From the NCBI RefSeq assembly GCF_003851125.1, contig NZ_BGOW01000002.1, forward strand, positions 62,001 to 126,000: a DNA stretch of 64,000 nt, in the 5' to 3' direction. Below are positions 8,295-18,940 of the stretch, one piece after another. The notes beneath the pieces are model-generated. The model was not told where the DNA came from. It ran no database searches and was given only the letters and a program-made list of their open reading frames with translations. The stretch comes from Sulfuriferula multivorans. GTDB taxonomy: Bacteria > Pseudomonadota > Gammaproteobacteria > Burkholderiales > Sulfuriferulaceae. Position numbers and translations under genes: made by a program. The first letter of the stretch is position 1, and every line of letters begins with the position of its first letter.

Positions 8295-8671
8295 TCACTC
8301 GAAGGTCGGGGCGAGTTTCGCCAACACTTCGTCCATGATCGGGTCTGGCAAGGTATCCACTTTGCCGGTGGTAAGATCGCGTTGACTCGGTGTGAACCAT
8401 ATTCAACGCTTATTCCGGTTTCAACTGCACTGAAAGGGTAACAACCCAGGCCGGATTCTGTCACCACCAGCGCATCCAGTTCCACCAGCTGGTTCAGGCA
8501 GTGCAGCGGGATGATATGAGGTTGCGGAGCGGCACCGTTATCCAGCCATGCCTGCAACACAATCCTGTAGGCAGCGCGTGCAGCAATCTGTGCAGCCTCG
8601 ATTCTGGCTTGCAGCGGAAATTCGCGGCGCAGGCGTCCTAACTCTTGCGTGATACTGGTATTGGATAACAA
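8295..8671 (-). pseudogene. merB-like (alkylmercury lyase family) fragment after merA
   Basis: Eighteen nt after the merA stop a frame opens at TTG 8671 and reads NTSITQELGRLRREF ... LDALVVTESGLGCYPFSA ... GSHRVNA. This resembles the segment just before the CALDAL/CAIDAL motif of the alkylmercury lyase family. At about 8371 the match stops before the catalytic Cys. A shifted frame then reads DLTTGKVDTLPDP and EVLAKLAPTFE to a stop at 8295, perhaps the end of another gene or of the same one after an indel. The family assignment rests on a short motif, so confidence is moderate. Its position fits a degraded broad-spectrum mer operon. Confidence 0.45.
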
Positions 8672-8688
8672 ATATTTTGCCCGTTGGG

Positions 8689-10625
<1,937 letters not shown>

Positions 10626-10648
10626 AAGTACTCCTTGAATGAATTGAA

Positions 10649-11008
10649 TTAATAAAACAACGGGGCGATATACGGGAAAGCCAGGGCAAGCGCCATTACC
10701 ACGACCACCACCCAGAACAGCACTTTGTAGACGCGGTTGGTTTGCGGCAGCGCGCACAGCGAACCGGGAGTGCAGTCCTGCGCGGCGGGAGCGCGATAAA
10801 TCTTCCGGAAGGCCAGCACCATGAATACAATACCGACACCGAGGAACAACGGCCGATAAGGTTCGAGCACTGCAAGATTGGCAATCCACGCACCGCCAAT
10901 ACCCAGCATGACCAGCACCAGCGGCCCCACGCAACACAGGGAAGCCGCAATGGCGGCAGCCACGCCGCCAATCAGCGGCCAGCTGCCCGCCTGTTTACCT
11001 TGAGACAT
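10649..11008 (-). CDS. merT: Mercuric ion transporter MerT
   Basis: 119-residue inner-membrane protein with three hydrophobic segments. The first contains the Cys pair SLCCVGP that takes Hg(II) from MerP; a second Cys pair (DCTPGSLC) lies in the cytoplasmic loop and hands mercury to MerA. The length is typical. The ATG at 11006-11008 follows GAAGGAGAAATC. It is first in the merTPA operon, driven by the divergent MerR-controlled promoter at 11109-11140. Confidence 0.96.
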   Translation of the reverse strand: MSQGKQAGSWPLIGGVAAAIAASLCCVGPLVLVMLGIGGAWIANLAVLEPYRPLFLGVGIVFMVLAFRKIYRAPAAQDCTPGSLCALPQTNRVYKVLFWVVVVVMALALAFPYIAPLFY

Positions 11009-11108
11009 GATTTCTCCTTCATTATCAATCGAGGGAACGATTTATCCCGATGCGCTACCCAAGCACCGTATCAGGCGACTTTTAGTCCGCACTACGGTTG
11101 GAAAATTC

Positions 11109-11140
11109 AGGATAAATTCCGTACCATGGTACGGAGTCAA
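11109..11140 (-). promoter_or_regulatory. MerR-controlled merT promoter and operator
   Basis: On the minus strand: -35 TTGACT (11140-11135), a 20-bp spacer, -10 TATCCT (11114-11109). The spacer holds a perfect 16-bp palindrome CCGTACCATGGTACGG (11119-11134). Over-long spacers with a CCGTAC...GTACGG dyad define MerR-family promoters, which are untwisted by Hg-bound MerR. The usual mer operator has a less symmetric centre. Confidence 0.9.
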
Positions 11141-11164
11141 CAGGATTTTGAAGAGGTAGAGAAT

Positions 11165-11566
11165 ATGCATCATCAGGACATGACGATCGGGATGCTGGCC
11201 CGTCAGGCTGGCGTCAATCTGGAAACCATCCGCTACTATCAACGCAGGGGTTTATTAACCGCGCCCGCCAAGCCGCTTGGCGGCATCCGGCGCTACACTG
11301 ATATTGACGTGACGCGCATCAAATTCATCAAACGCGCACAGCATCTGGGCTTTACCCTGGAGGAAGTCGGCGCGCTGCTGAAACTGGAAGATGGCGCTCA
11401 TTGCACCGAAGCACGCAGCATCGCAGTCGAGAAATTGGCCGATGTGAAAAAGCGCCTGGAAGGCCTGCGCGGGATTGAACAGACCCTGCAAACGCTGGTG
11501 ACCGAATGCGCGACCCAGAAGGGCAACGTGTGCTGCCCTTTGATTGCCTCATTACTGGAAAATTGA
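11165..11566 (+). CDS. merR: Mercury-responsive transcriptional regulator MerR
   Basis: 133 residues with the MerR winged-helix DNA-binding domain (TIGMLARQAGVNLETIRYYQ) and a dimerisation helix. The three mercury-ligand cysteines are present: one in DGAHCTEAR and two in TECATQKGNVCC. I chose the ATG at 11165 because it lies just downstream of the mer operator and has GAGG at suitable spacing; an earlier in-frame ATG falls inside the operator itself. It is divergent from merTPA and controls both directions. Confidence 0.95.
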   Translation: MHHQDMTIGMLARQAGVNLETIRYYQRRGLLTAPAKPLGGIRRYTDIDVTRIKFIKRAQHLGFTLEEVGALLKLEDGAHCTEARSIAVEKLADVKKRLEGLRGIEQTLQTLVTECATQKGNVCCPLIASLLEN

Positions 11567-11576
11567 GATGCCGGGT

Positions 11577-11582
11577 TAAAAT
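11577..11582 (+). promoter_or_regulatory. -10-like TAAAAT abutting the pyrD start
   Basis: TAAAAT ends 6 nt before the pyrD ATG (11589). If used, transcription would begin at or next to the start codon, giving a leaderless mRNA; no Shine-Dalgarno sequence is visible. The -35 region is weak. Confidence 0.4.
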
Positions 11583-11588
11583 GCCCGC

Positions 11589-12611
11589 ATGTATACCCTC
11601 CTCCGCCCCCTGCTGTTCCGGTTCGACGCCGAAACTGCCCATCACCTCACCCTGTCTTCGCTGCAAGCTGCGTACCGCCTCGGTTTATCGCGGCTGATTG
11701 CGCCGCCTGCGGGTGGCGAACCGGTTTCCTGCATGGGCATCACCTTCCCGAATGCGGTGGGATTGGCCGCCGGGCTGGACAAGAACGGCGCCTATATCGA
11801 CGCACTCGCCGCGCTCGGTTTCGGCTTTATCGAAATCGGCACGGTCACGCCGCGCCCGCAGCCGGGCAATCCGAAACCGCGCCTGTTCCGGCTGCCGCAA
11901 GCCGAGGCCATCATCAACCGCATGGGCTTTAACAATGACGGCGTGGATGCGCTCATCGCCAACGTGCGCGCCGCGAAATTCCGCGGCGTGCTCGGCATCA
12001 ACATCGGCAAGAATTTCGACACGCCGATCACCCGCGCCGCCGACGATTATCTGGCCTGTTTGCAAGCGGTATATCCGCATGCCAGCTACGTCGCGGTGAA
12101 TATTTCCTCGCCCAACACCAAAAACCTGCGCGACCTGCAATCCGGCGCAGCCTTGTCCGATCTGTTGGGCAAGCTGAAAGCCGGGCAGACCCGGCTGGCT
12201 CAGCAGCATGGCCGGTACGTGCCACTGGCGGTAAAAATCGCACCTGATCTGGACGATGAACAGATCGCCGAAATCGCCCAGCTGTTGCGCAAGCACCAGC
12301 TAGACGGCGTCATCGCCACCAATACCACCCTGGCTCGCAGCGGCGTGGAAAAACTGCCTCACGGCAACGAGGCAGGTGGGCTATCCGGGGCACCGGTGCG
12401 CGATGCCGCCACGCGCGTGATTGGCAAGTTGGCTACTGCCCTTGCCGGAGAAGTACCCATCATCGGCGTAGGCGGCATCCTCTCGGCACACGATGCGCGC
12501 GAAAAAATCCTTGCCGGCGCGAGCCTGGTCCAGCTCTACAGCGGTCTCATTTATCGCGGCCCAGCTCTGGTGAGCGAATGCGTGCAGGCGCTGCGCAGCA
12601 GGACACACTGA
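11589..12611 (+). CDS. pyrD: Dihydroorotate dehydrogenase (quinone), class 2
   Basis: 340 residues. Membrane-associated FMN enzyme oxidising dihydroorotate to orotate in pyrimidine synthesis, passing electrons to quinone. The N-terminal amphipathic part ([19 protein letters not shown]) is the quinone-tunnel extension of class 2. Core motifs include [10 protein letters not shown], the catalytic-Ser region [15 protein letters not shown], and FMN phosphate-binding GGLSGAPV and IIGVGGI. The length is normal. No ribosome-binding site precedes the ATG. It is not part of a pyr operon here. Confidence 0.96.
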   Translation: MYTLLRPLLFRFDAETAHHLTLSSLQAAYRLGLSRLIAPPAGGEPVSCMGITFPNAVGLAAGLDKNGAYIDALAALGFGFIEIGTVTPRPQPGNPKPRLFRLPQAEAIINRMGFNNDGVDALIANVRAAKFRGVLGINIGKNFDTPITRAADDYLACLQAVYPHASYVAVNISSPNTKNLRDLQSGAALSDLLGKLKAGQTRLAQQHGRYVPLAVKIAPDLDDEQIAEIAQLLRKHQLDGVIATNTTLARSGVEKLPHGNEAGGLSGAPVRDAATRVIGKLATALAGEVPIIGVGGILSAHDAREKILAGASLVQLYSGLIYRGPALVSECVQALRSRTH

Positions 12612-12630
12612 AAATATCGTCCGATATTTT
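12611..12630 (+). repeat. Short AT-rich inverted repeat after pyrD
   Basis: AAAATATCG and its complement separated by TC, starting at the last base of the pyrD stop codon. The 9-bp stem has a 2-nt loop and ends in TTTTAAAAA. It may act as a weak bidirectional terminator or a protein site. Confidence 0.4.
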
Positions 12631-12690
12631 AAAAACCGAGAACAATAAACGCATGATGAGGTCGGAGTGACAGGCAGCAGGGACATGCTC

Positions 12691-14847
12691 ATGAGCGGCA
12701 AAGCGTTTGCACATCTTTTTCTCTGGCTATTACTTGCCTGGAGCAGCGTGGGCAGTGCGTTTTCCGATACCCTCCCCAGTTTCCGGGAAGTCGAAGCCGC
12801 GCATCTCCCATCCGAAGCATGGCTGGTCGATCGTAATGGCGCGCCGCTCGATACGCTGAACGTCGACCCCAAAGTACGCCGCTTGCCATGGGTGCCGTTG
12901 CGCGAGCTGTCTCCGGCGATGCGGCATGCACTGATCGTGTCGGAGGACAAACGTTTTTATCAGCATTCAGGCGTGGACTGGCGCGCCTTCATCGGCGCCG
13001 CCTGGGAAAACCTGGTGTACGACACCCATCGCGGCGCTTCCACACTCACCATGCAACTGGTGGGCATGCTCGATCCGGCACTGTATCGCCACACCGGCGG
13101 GCGTACGTACACGCAGAAATGGGATCAAATCAAGGCCGCGCGCAGTATGGAGAAAACCTGGAGCAAGGCGCAGATACTCGATGCCTATCTCAACACAGTG
13201 ACGTTTCGCGGCAATCTGTCGGGCATCAATGCCGCTGCCCAAGGCCTGTTCGGCCAGGAGCCCTCCAAACTGAACAAGGCAGAGTCCAGCATACTCGCTG
13301 CACTGTTGCGCGGGCCGAATGTTAAAGCAGAGATTGTGGCGGAACGCGCCTGCGGCGTGGCACGGCAACTCAGCATACCGCGTCCGTCGTGCGCAACGGT
13401 CACCGCACTGGCATACAAAAGCCTGGCTATGCCACCCCATATCGATTTTGGCGAACAATTGGCTCCCAACGTCGCGCGCATGTTTCTGCACACTCCCGGC
13501 GAACGGATACAGGTCAGCCTGGATGCAGGTCTGCAGCGCTTTGCAATTCAATCCCTGCAAAGCACGCTGGCAGCACTTCGAGGCAACCGTGTCGACGCGG
13601 GTGCTGTGATTGTCCTCAACAACCAGACCGGCGAAGTTCTTGCCTATGCGGATTCCGGCATCAATGCGCCCGGCGCGCAAATCCCGGATTATGCAGCCAT
13701 GCCGCGACCGGCCGGCGCCACTCTCCAGCCATTCTTATACGGCCTCGCCATCGAGCAACGCCTGCTGACTGCGGCGTCATTCCTGGATAATTCGCCGCTG
13801 GCGCTGGAACCATCGCCGGATCAGGCGCTATTGCAGAACGACAGCACGGGAAGCGACAACTGGGTCACCTTGCGCACTGCGCTGGCTTCGTCGTTGCCCG
13901 CTCCGGCGATACGAACGCTGGCCTTGGTCACCCCGCCGGATTTTTATGATCGCCTGCGGGGGCTTGGGCTATTTTCTCCGGGCCTTAACCCGCCACAACG
14001 CGACAGTTACGCCCCCGGCGCAACGACCGTCACACTGACCGCTCTGACCAATGCTTATCGGATGCTAGCCAATGGCGGTGTACTCAAGCCGCTGGGCTTC
14101 CGCGTTGGCGGCGTAGCGGGTGCGACCCAGATCATGCCGGCGCCCGTTGCAGCCATCGTCACTGACATCCTGGCAGACAGCAATGCGCGCTGGATGAAGA
14201 CTGGCCTGGACGGCGCCGTGACGACGTCCGGCTTTGCTGCCGTGAAAACCGGCCTCAGCCAGGATAAGCGCAACAACTGGAGCGTGGGGTTTTCGGATCA
14301 ATACACTGTCGGCGTATGGGTCGGGAATGTCCCGGGCAGATCAATGCGCAATGTCTCCGACGTAAACGGCGCCGCACGGGTATGGCAGGCGTTAATCAAC
14401 AAACTGAATGCCGTCCAACCCAGCCGAACGCCAAAGCTGCCTGGCGGTATCGTCGTTCAAATGGTGCGTTTCGAACCGCCGCTGGAACCGCCACGTCGTG
14501 AATTGTTCCTGACCGGCACCGAGCAAAGCGTGGTGACGCTGGCCGGGGATAGAAGCTTGGCGCAGATTATCGGCCCCGCTACGCTGACCCTGAATACGGA
14601 TATACCTGCCGCATGGCAGAAAGTACGCTTTTATAGCCGCCCCATGCATCAGCGCTGGAACTGGCTGGTGGACGGCGAAGCTGCGCCGGTAGAATGGCTC
14701 CAGGCAGACGGCAGCCTGCTTTATACGCCCCAGCCCGGAATACACCAGATCAGCCTTGTTGATGATCAGGGCATCACGCTGGATACACTATCCTTTACGG
14801 TACAGGTACCGACTGCCCGTCAAGAGCCTCTGTTCACCACACCCTAG
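12691..14847 (+). CDS. pbpC: PBP1C-like peptidoglycan glycosyltransferase with altered transpeptidase motifs
   Basis: 718 residues from the ATG at 12691 (AGGGA 7 nt upstream; an ATG two codons earlier and a GTG at 12667 are alternatives). A signal-anchor helix is followed by a GT51 domain with all expected motifs: EDKRFYQHSGVD, GASTLTMQL, KWDQIKAARSMEKTWSK and ILDAYLN. This part should polymerise lipid II. The penicillin-binding domain follows, but its motifs are altered: the nucleophile motif STLK is ATLQ (PAGATLQPF, Ala about 343, Gln about 346), SxN reads SLP, and KTGT reads KTGL (about 519-522). A C-terminal PBP1C-type beta domain is present. I infer a glycosyltransferase without D,D-transpeptidase activity. 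The gene is intact and 16 nt before ald. Confidence 0.85.
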   Translation: MSGKAFAHLFLWLLLAWSSVGSAFSDTLPSFREVEAAHLPSEAWLVDRNGAPLDTLNVDPKVRRLPWVPLRELSPAMRHALIVSEDKRFYQHSGVDWRAFIGAAWENLVYDTHRGASTLTMQLVGMLDPALYRHTGGRTYTQKWDQIKAARSMEKTWSKAQILDAYLNTVTFRGNLSGINAAAQGLFGQEPSKLNKAESSILAALLRGPNVKAEIVAERACGVARQLSIPRPSCATVTALAYKSLAMPPHIDFGEQLAPNVARMFLHTPGERIQVSLDAGLQRFAIQSLQSTLAALRGNRVDAGAVIVLNNQTGEVLAYADSGINAPGAQIPDYAAMPRPAGATLQPFLYGLAIEQRLLTAASFLDNSPLALEPSPDQALLQNDSTGSDNWVTLRTALASSLPAPAIRTLALVTPPDFYDRLRGLGLFSPGLNPPQRDSYAPGATTVTLTALTNAYRMLANGGVLKPLGFRVGGVAGATQIMPAPVAAIVTDILADSNARWMKTGLDGAVTTSGFAAVKTGLSQDKRNNWSVGFSDQYTVGVWVGNVPGRSMRNVSDVNGAARVWQALINKLNAVQPSRTPKLPGGIVVQMVRFEPPLEPPRRELFLTGTEQSVVTLAGDRSLAQIIGPATLTLNTDIPAAWQKVRFYSRPMHQRWNWLVDGEAAPVEWLQADGSLLYTPQPGIHQISLVDDQGITLDTLSFTVQVPTARQEPLFTTP

Positions 14848-14863
14848 CTGCGAGGACACCCCC

Positions 14864-15964
14864 ATGCTGATCGGCATTCCCAAGGAAATCAAGGATCACG
14901 AGTATCGCGTCGCCCTTACCCCGGACAGCGTCGCCGCGCTGCTGGCTGCAGGACACCAGGTTCGCGTGCAAACCGGCGCCGCTGCGCGCATCGGCTTTTC
15001 CGACGACGCCTACCGCGCCGCCGGCGCGCAGATCGTGGACAACGCGGCAGCCGTGTACGAGGCGGAGCTCATCGTCAAGGTCAAAGAGCCGCAAACTGCG
15101 GAAATCTCCCTGCTCCGCGCAGGGCAGATGCTATTCAGCTATCTGCACCTGGCCGCCGCGCCCGAACTGACCGCACAACTGCTGGACAGGAAAATCATCG
15201 GCATCGGCTTCGAAACCGTTACTGACGCCAGCGGCACGCCGCTGCTTGCCCCGATGTCCGCGGTGGCGGGGCGCATCGCGGTACAGGCGGGCGCGCAGGC
15301 ATTGACCATGGCAAGCGGCGGCAACGGCACCTTGCTGTCCGGCGTGGCCGGAGTAGCGCCCGGCAAGGTCACCATCGTCGGTGCCGGCATGGTGGGCGCC
15401 AACGCGGCACGGGTCGCTGCCGGCATGGGGGCGGAGGTCACCGTGCTGGACCTCAGCATGGACAAACTGCGCCATTTTGACGACCTCTATCAGGGGCGGC
15501 TCAAGACGCGTTATTCCGACACTGCCGCGCTGACCGAACTGGTGACCGGGGCCGACCTGGTCATCGGCGCCGTGTTGTTGCCCGGCAGAAAGGCCCCCAA
15601 GCTGATTACCCGGAAAATGCTGGCTGGCATGCGTCCGGGTTCGGTGCTGGTGGACGTCGCCATCGACCAGGGCGGCTGCGCGGAAACCTCGCGCCCCACC
15701 AGTCATTCCCATCCCACTTACGTTGAAGAAGGCGTGGTGCATTACTGCGTCACCAATATGCCGGCAGCCTGTGCGCGCACCGCTACCCAGGCGCTGGCCA
15801 GCGTGGTGCTGCCCTATGCGTTGCGCCTGGCGAATCAGGGCATGGCGGCATTGCTTGCAGACAAAGGATTTCTCGACGGCTTGAATGTCTACCTGGGCGC
15901 GGTCACCCATCCCGCCGTGGCGGAAGATACCGGTCACCCTTACGTGGCCGCTCACACCCTGTAA
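14864..15964 (+). CDS. ald: Alanine dehydrogenase
   Basis: 366 residues. NAD-dependent interconversion of L-alanine and pyruvate plus ammonia. It begins MLIGIPKEIKDHEYRVALTP as in the family; substrate residues lie in KVKEP (Lys) and SYLHLA (His), the NAD fold in VTIVGAGMVGANAARVA, and the conserved DVAIDQGGCAETSRPT is present. A GAGG stretch lies upstream of the ATG at 14864. It follows the PBP1C gene by 16 nt, so the two may be cotranscribed; a functional link through D-Ala metabolism is not evident. Confidence 0.95.
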   Translation: MLIGIPKEIKDHEYRVALTPDSVAALLAAGHQVRVQTGAAARIGFSDDAYRAAGAQIVDNAAAVYEAELIVKVKEPQTAEISLLRAGQMLFSYLHLAAAPELTAQLLDRKIIGIGFETVTDASGTPLLAPMSAVAGRIAVQAGAQALTMASGGNGTLLSGVAGVAPGKVTIVGAGMVGANAARVAAGMGAEVTVLDLSMDKLRHFDDLYQGRLKTRYSDTAALTELVTGADLVIGAVLLPGRKAPKLITRKMLAGMRPGSVLVDVAIDQGGCAETSRPTSHSHPTYVEEGVVHYCVTNMPAACARTATQALASVVLPYALRLANQGMAALLADKGFLDGLNVYLGAVTHPAVAEDTGHPYVAAHTL

Positions 15965-16115
15965 GCGCTGTCAGGATTCAGTCAGGAAAAATCAGTATGC
16001 TGCTTGGCGCCGATCGGCCGGATGCAGTTTGCTTCCCCTTACTTAAAACTTGCATACTCTTGAATACAGCAGCCATGGGAAGGATAATGGCTGACTTATT
16101 GCATTTGAATGAATC

Positions 16116-16697
16116 ATGGACATCCAGAGCTACATCCTGATTTTGATCGGCACGGTTTTCGTCAACAACATCATCATGGCGAAAATTCTTGGCCTGTGTC
16201 CGTTCATGGGCGTCTCCAAGAGCCTGGAAACCGCCATCGGCATGGGAGCCGCCACCACCTTCGTGCTCACCCTGGCATCCGGCTCCAGCTACCTGATCAA
16301 CCAGTACCTGCTGGGCACCGATCTGACCTATCTGCGCACATTGTCGTTCATCGTGGTGATTGCGGGCATTGTCGGCTTCACCGAGATGTTCGTGCGCAAG
16401 ACCAGCCCGGTACTGTTTCGCGTGCTGGGCATTTATCTGCCGCTGATCACCACCAACTGCGCGGTGCTGGGGATCCCGCTGCTCAACGTTCAGGCGCAGC
16501 ACAATTTCATCCAGTCGCTGTTTTTCGGCTTTGGCGGCGCGGTCGGCTTCTCCATGGTGCTGGTGCTGTTCGCCGGGCTGCGTGAGCGGCTGGAAGGCGC
16601 GGACGTCCCCGCTGTGTTCCGCGGCACCAGCATTGCAATGATTACCGCCGGGCTGATGAGCCTCGCGTTCATGGGCTTTGCCGGTTTGGTGAAATAA
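16116..16697 (+). CDS. rnfA: Rnf complex subunit RnfA
   Basis: 193-residue inner-membrane protein with six hydrophobic segments, including the family motif [23 protein letters not shown] and a second inverted half with [13 protein letters not shown]; the Cys residues in LGLCP and TTNCA fit the membrane Fe-S site reported for RnfA/RnfE pairs. The Rnf complex transfers electrons between ferredoxin and NAD and couples this to Na+ or H+ movement. First gene of the cluster; rnfB starts 1 nt after its stop. Confidence 0.95.
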   Translation: MDIQSYILILIGTVFVNNIIMAKILGLCPFMGVSKSLETAIGMGAATTFVLTLASGSSYLINQYLLGTDLTYLRTLSFIVVIAGIVGFTEMFVRKTSPVLFRVLGIYLPLITTNCAVLGIPLLNVQAQHNFIQSLFFGFGGAVGFSMVLVLFAGLRERLEGADVPAVFRGTSIAMITAGLMSLAFMGFAGLVK

Positions 16698-16698
16698 G

Positions 16699-17247
16699 GT
16701 GCTGGCAGCGATTCTGGTGATGTCCGGCCTGGCCGTGTTTCTCGGCGCGGCGCTGGGGTTTGCGGCGGTGCGCTTCAAGGTGCAGGAAGACCCTATCGTC
16801 GAGCAAATCGACGCCATCCTGCCGCAGACCCAGTGCGGGCAATGCGGATTCCCCGGATGCAAACCCTATGCGACGGCCATCGCCAATGGCGATGCTGAAA
16901 TCAACCAGTGCCCGCCCGGCGGCGAAGACGGCATCCACAAACTGGCCGAACTGCTGGGCGTGGAATTCAAGCCGCTCAATGCCGAACACGGTGAACCCAA
17001 GCCAAAATCCGTGGCGGTCATCGACGAAACCACCTGCATCGGCTGCACATTGTGCATCCAGGCCTGCCCGGTCGATGCCATTCTCGGCGCAGCCAAGCAG
17101 ATGCATACCATCATCGCCCAGGAATGTACCGGGTGTGAATTGTGCATCGCACCCTGCCCGGTGGATTGCATCAGCATGGTCCCCATCGCAGAAGACGTCG
17201 CCACCTGGAAATGGAAGTACCCCGTGGTCAAACTGAAAGTCGCGTGA
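16699..17247 (+). CDS. rnfB: Rnf complex Fe-S subunit RnfB
   Basis: 182 residues starting at a GTG (16699), one nt after the rnfA stop, which suggests translational coupling. It has an N-terminal membrane helix, an Fe-S domain with CGQCGFPGC ... CPPGG (about 35-75), and two ferredoxin-type 4Fe-4S motifs [12 protein letters not shown] and [12 protein letters not shown]. RnfB is the probable entry point for ferredoxin electrons. The stop overlaps the rnfC ATG. Confidence 0.95.
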   Translation: MLAAILVMSGLAVFLGAALGFAAVRFKVQEDPIVEQIDAILPQTQCGQCGFPGCKPYATAIANGDAEINQCPPGGEDGIHKLAELLGVEFKPLNAEHGEPKPKSVAVIDETTCIGCTLCIQACPVDAILGAAKQMHTIIAQECTGCELCIAPCPVDCISMVPIAEDVATWKWKYPVVKLKVA

Positions 17248-18896
17248 TGACCCGTCAACTCTACGAATTCAATGGCGGTGTGCACCCCGAGGAACACAAG
17301 CACGCATCCACCAGCCGTCCGATCGGCATTGCGCCATTGCCCAGGATCTTGATCGTGTCGTTGCGCCAGCATATTGGCCAACCGGCCAAACCCATTGTGG
17401 CGGTGGGCGAGCAGGTTCTAAAAGGCCAGATGATCGGGCAAGCCGAGGGCTATGTCTCGGTAGCGGTGCACGCGCCGACCTCGGGCACAGTGACCGCCAT
17501 TGCCGGTCATGCGGCGGCGCACCCGTCCGGACTGACCGATCTGTGCATCACCATTGCGCCCGATGGGGCGGATCGCTGGATCGAGCACAGCGCGCTGGAT
17601 TACCGCAACATGGATCCCAGCCATCTGCGCAATCAATTGCGCGATCTCGGCATCGCAGGGCTGGGCGGCGCAGTATTTCCCAGCTTTATCAAGCTCAACC
17701 CCGGCGCCACCCAAAAAGTGCCTACCCTCGTTCTCAATGGCGGCGAATGCGAGCCGTGGATCACCTGCGACGATATGCTGATGCGCGAGCGCGCCGCCGA
17801 AATCCTCGCGGGTGCCGCCGTGATGCGTTATATGCTGCACAGTGACGAAGTACTGGTCGGCATCGAAGACAACAAACCGGAAGCCATCGCCGCAATGCAG
17901 GCGGCAGCCAGCCAGTGCGACTTTCCTGTGGAAGTGGTAACCGTGCCTACCCTCTACCCCGGCGGCGGCGCCAAGCAGCTCATCAAGACCTTGACCGGCA
18001 AGGAAGTCCCGTCGGGCGGACGCTCCACCGATGTCGGCGTCGCCACTTTCAACGTCGGCACCGCGTATGCCCTGCACCGTGCGGTCAACCACGGCGAGCC
18101 ACTGATTTCGCGGATTGTCACCGTCACCGGCAATGTGCACCGCCCGCAGAATTTCGAAGTGCTGATCGGCACCCCGCTCGCCGAACTGGTGCGACTGACC
18201 GGCGCAACCCGCGACGACACCAGCGGCTACGTGATGGGCGGCCCGATGATGGGCTTCGATCTGATCAGCACCGATGTGCCGATGGTCAAGGCCACCAACT
18301 GCATCCTGGTCAAATCACTGGCACTGTTCCCCCCTCCGCCGCCAGCCATGCCCTGCATACGCTGTACCCGTTGTGCGCAAGCCTGCCCGGCGGATCTGCA
18401 ACCGCAGGAACTGTACTGGTTTGCGCGAGCAAAAAATTTCGGCAAGACCCAGGAATACCATCTGTTCGATTGTATCGAATGCGGCTGTTGCAGTTATGTC
18501 TGCCCCAGCCACATCCCTCTGGTGCAGTATTACCGCTACGCCAAGAGCGAAATATGGGCCAAGGAAAAGGACAAGAAAGCCGCCGACCTGGCGCGCGAGC
18601 GCCACGAATTCCGCCAGTTGCGTATCGAGCGCGAACAGCAGGAGCGCGCCGCAAAACTCGCCCTGAAAGCCAGTGCCAAGCTCGCAGAAGCATCTCCTGA
18701 AAGCCCGGATGATGCCGCCAATGCCGCCAAAAAAGCTGCGATCCAGGCCGCGCTAGAACGCGCCAAGGAAAAGAAAGAAGGCGTCACCCCGCGCAACATT
18801 GAAAACCTGCCACCGGAAAAATTGCAGGAGATCGCCGAAATCGAAGCGCGCCGAGCCAAAATTCGCGCCATGGCAAAGGATGCGGTAGAGAAATGA
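17247..18896 (+). CDS. rnfC: Rnf complex NADH/FMN Fe-S subunit RnfC
   Basis: 549 residues from the ATG at 17247, overlapping the rnfB stop. It starts with GGVHPEEHK and an RnfC barrel-sandwich domain, contains a flavin/NADH (51-kDa-like) domain with GGAVFPSFIKL and LNGGECEPWITCDD, a SLBB domain, and two 4Fe-4S motifs CIRCTRCAQACP and CIECGCCSYVCP. A charged Ala/Lys/Glu-rich tail (about 445-549) follows, as in proteobacterial RnfC. It faces the cytoplasm and reacts with NAD(H). Confidence 0.95.
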   Translation: MTRQLYEFNGGVHPEEHKHASTSRPIGIAPLPRILIVSLRQHIGQPAKPIVAVGEQVLKGQMIGQAEGYVSVAVHAPTSGTVTAIAGHAAAHPSGLTDLCITIAPDGADRWIEHSALDYRNMDPSHLRNQLRDLGIAGLGGAVFPSFIKLNPGATQKVPTLVLNGGECEPWITCDDMLMRERAAEILAGAAVMRYMLHSDEVLVGIEDNKPEAIAAMQAAASQCDFPVEVVTVPTLYPGGGAKQLIKTLTGKEVPSGGRSTDVGVATFNVGTAYALHRAVNHGEPLISRIVTVTGNVHRPQNFEVLIGTPLAELVRLTGATRDDTSGYVMGGPMMGFDLISTDVPMVKATNCILVKSLALFPPPPPAMPCIRCTRCAQACPADLQPQELYWFARAKNFGKTQEYHLFDCIECGCCSYVCPSHIPLVQYYRYAKSEIWAKEKDKKAADLARERHEFRQLRIEREQQERAAKLALKASAKLAEASPESPDDAANAAKKAAIQAALERAKEKKEGVTPRNIENLPPEKLQEIAEIEARRAKIRAMAKDAVEK

Positions 18897-18940
18897 ACCC
18901 CGTGCACGCTCAACTTCCCATCCAGACAGATCAATAACCC

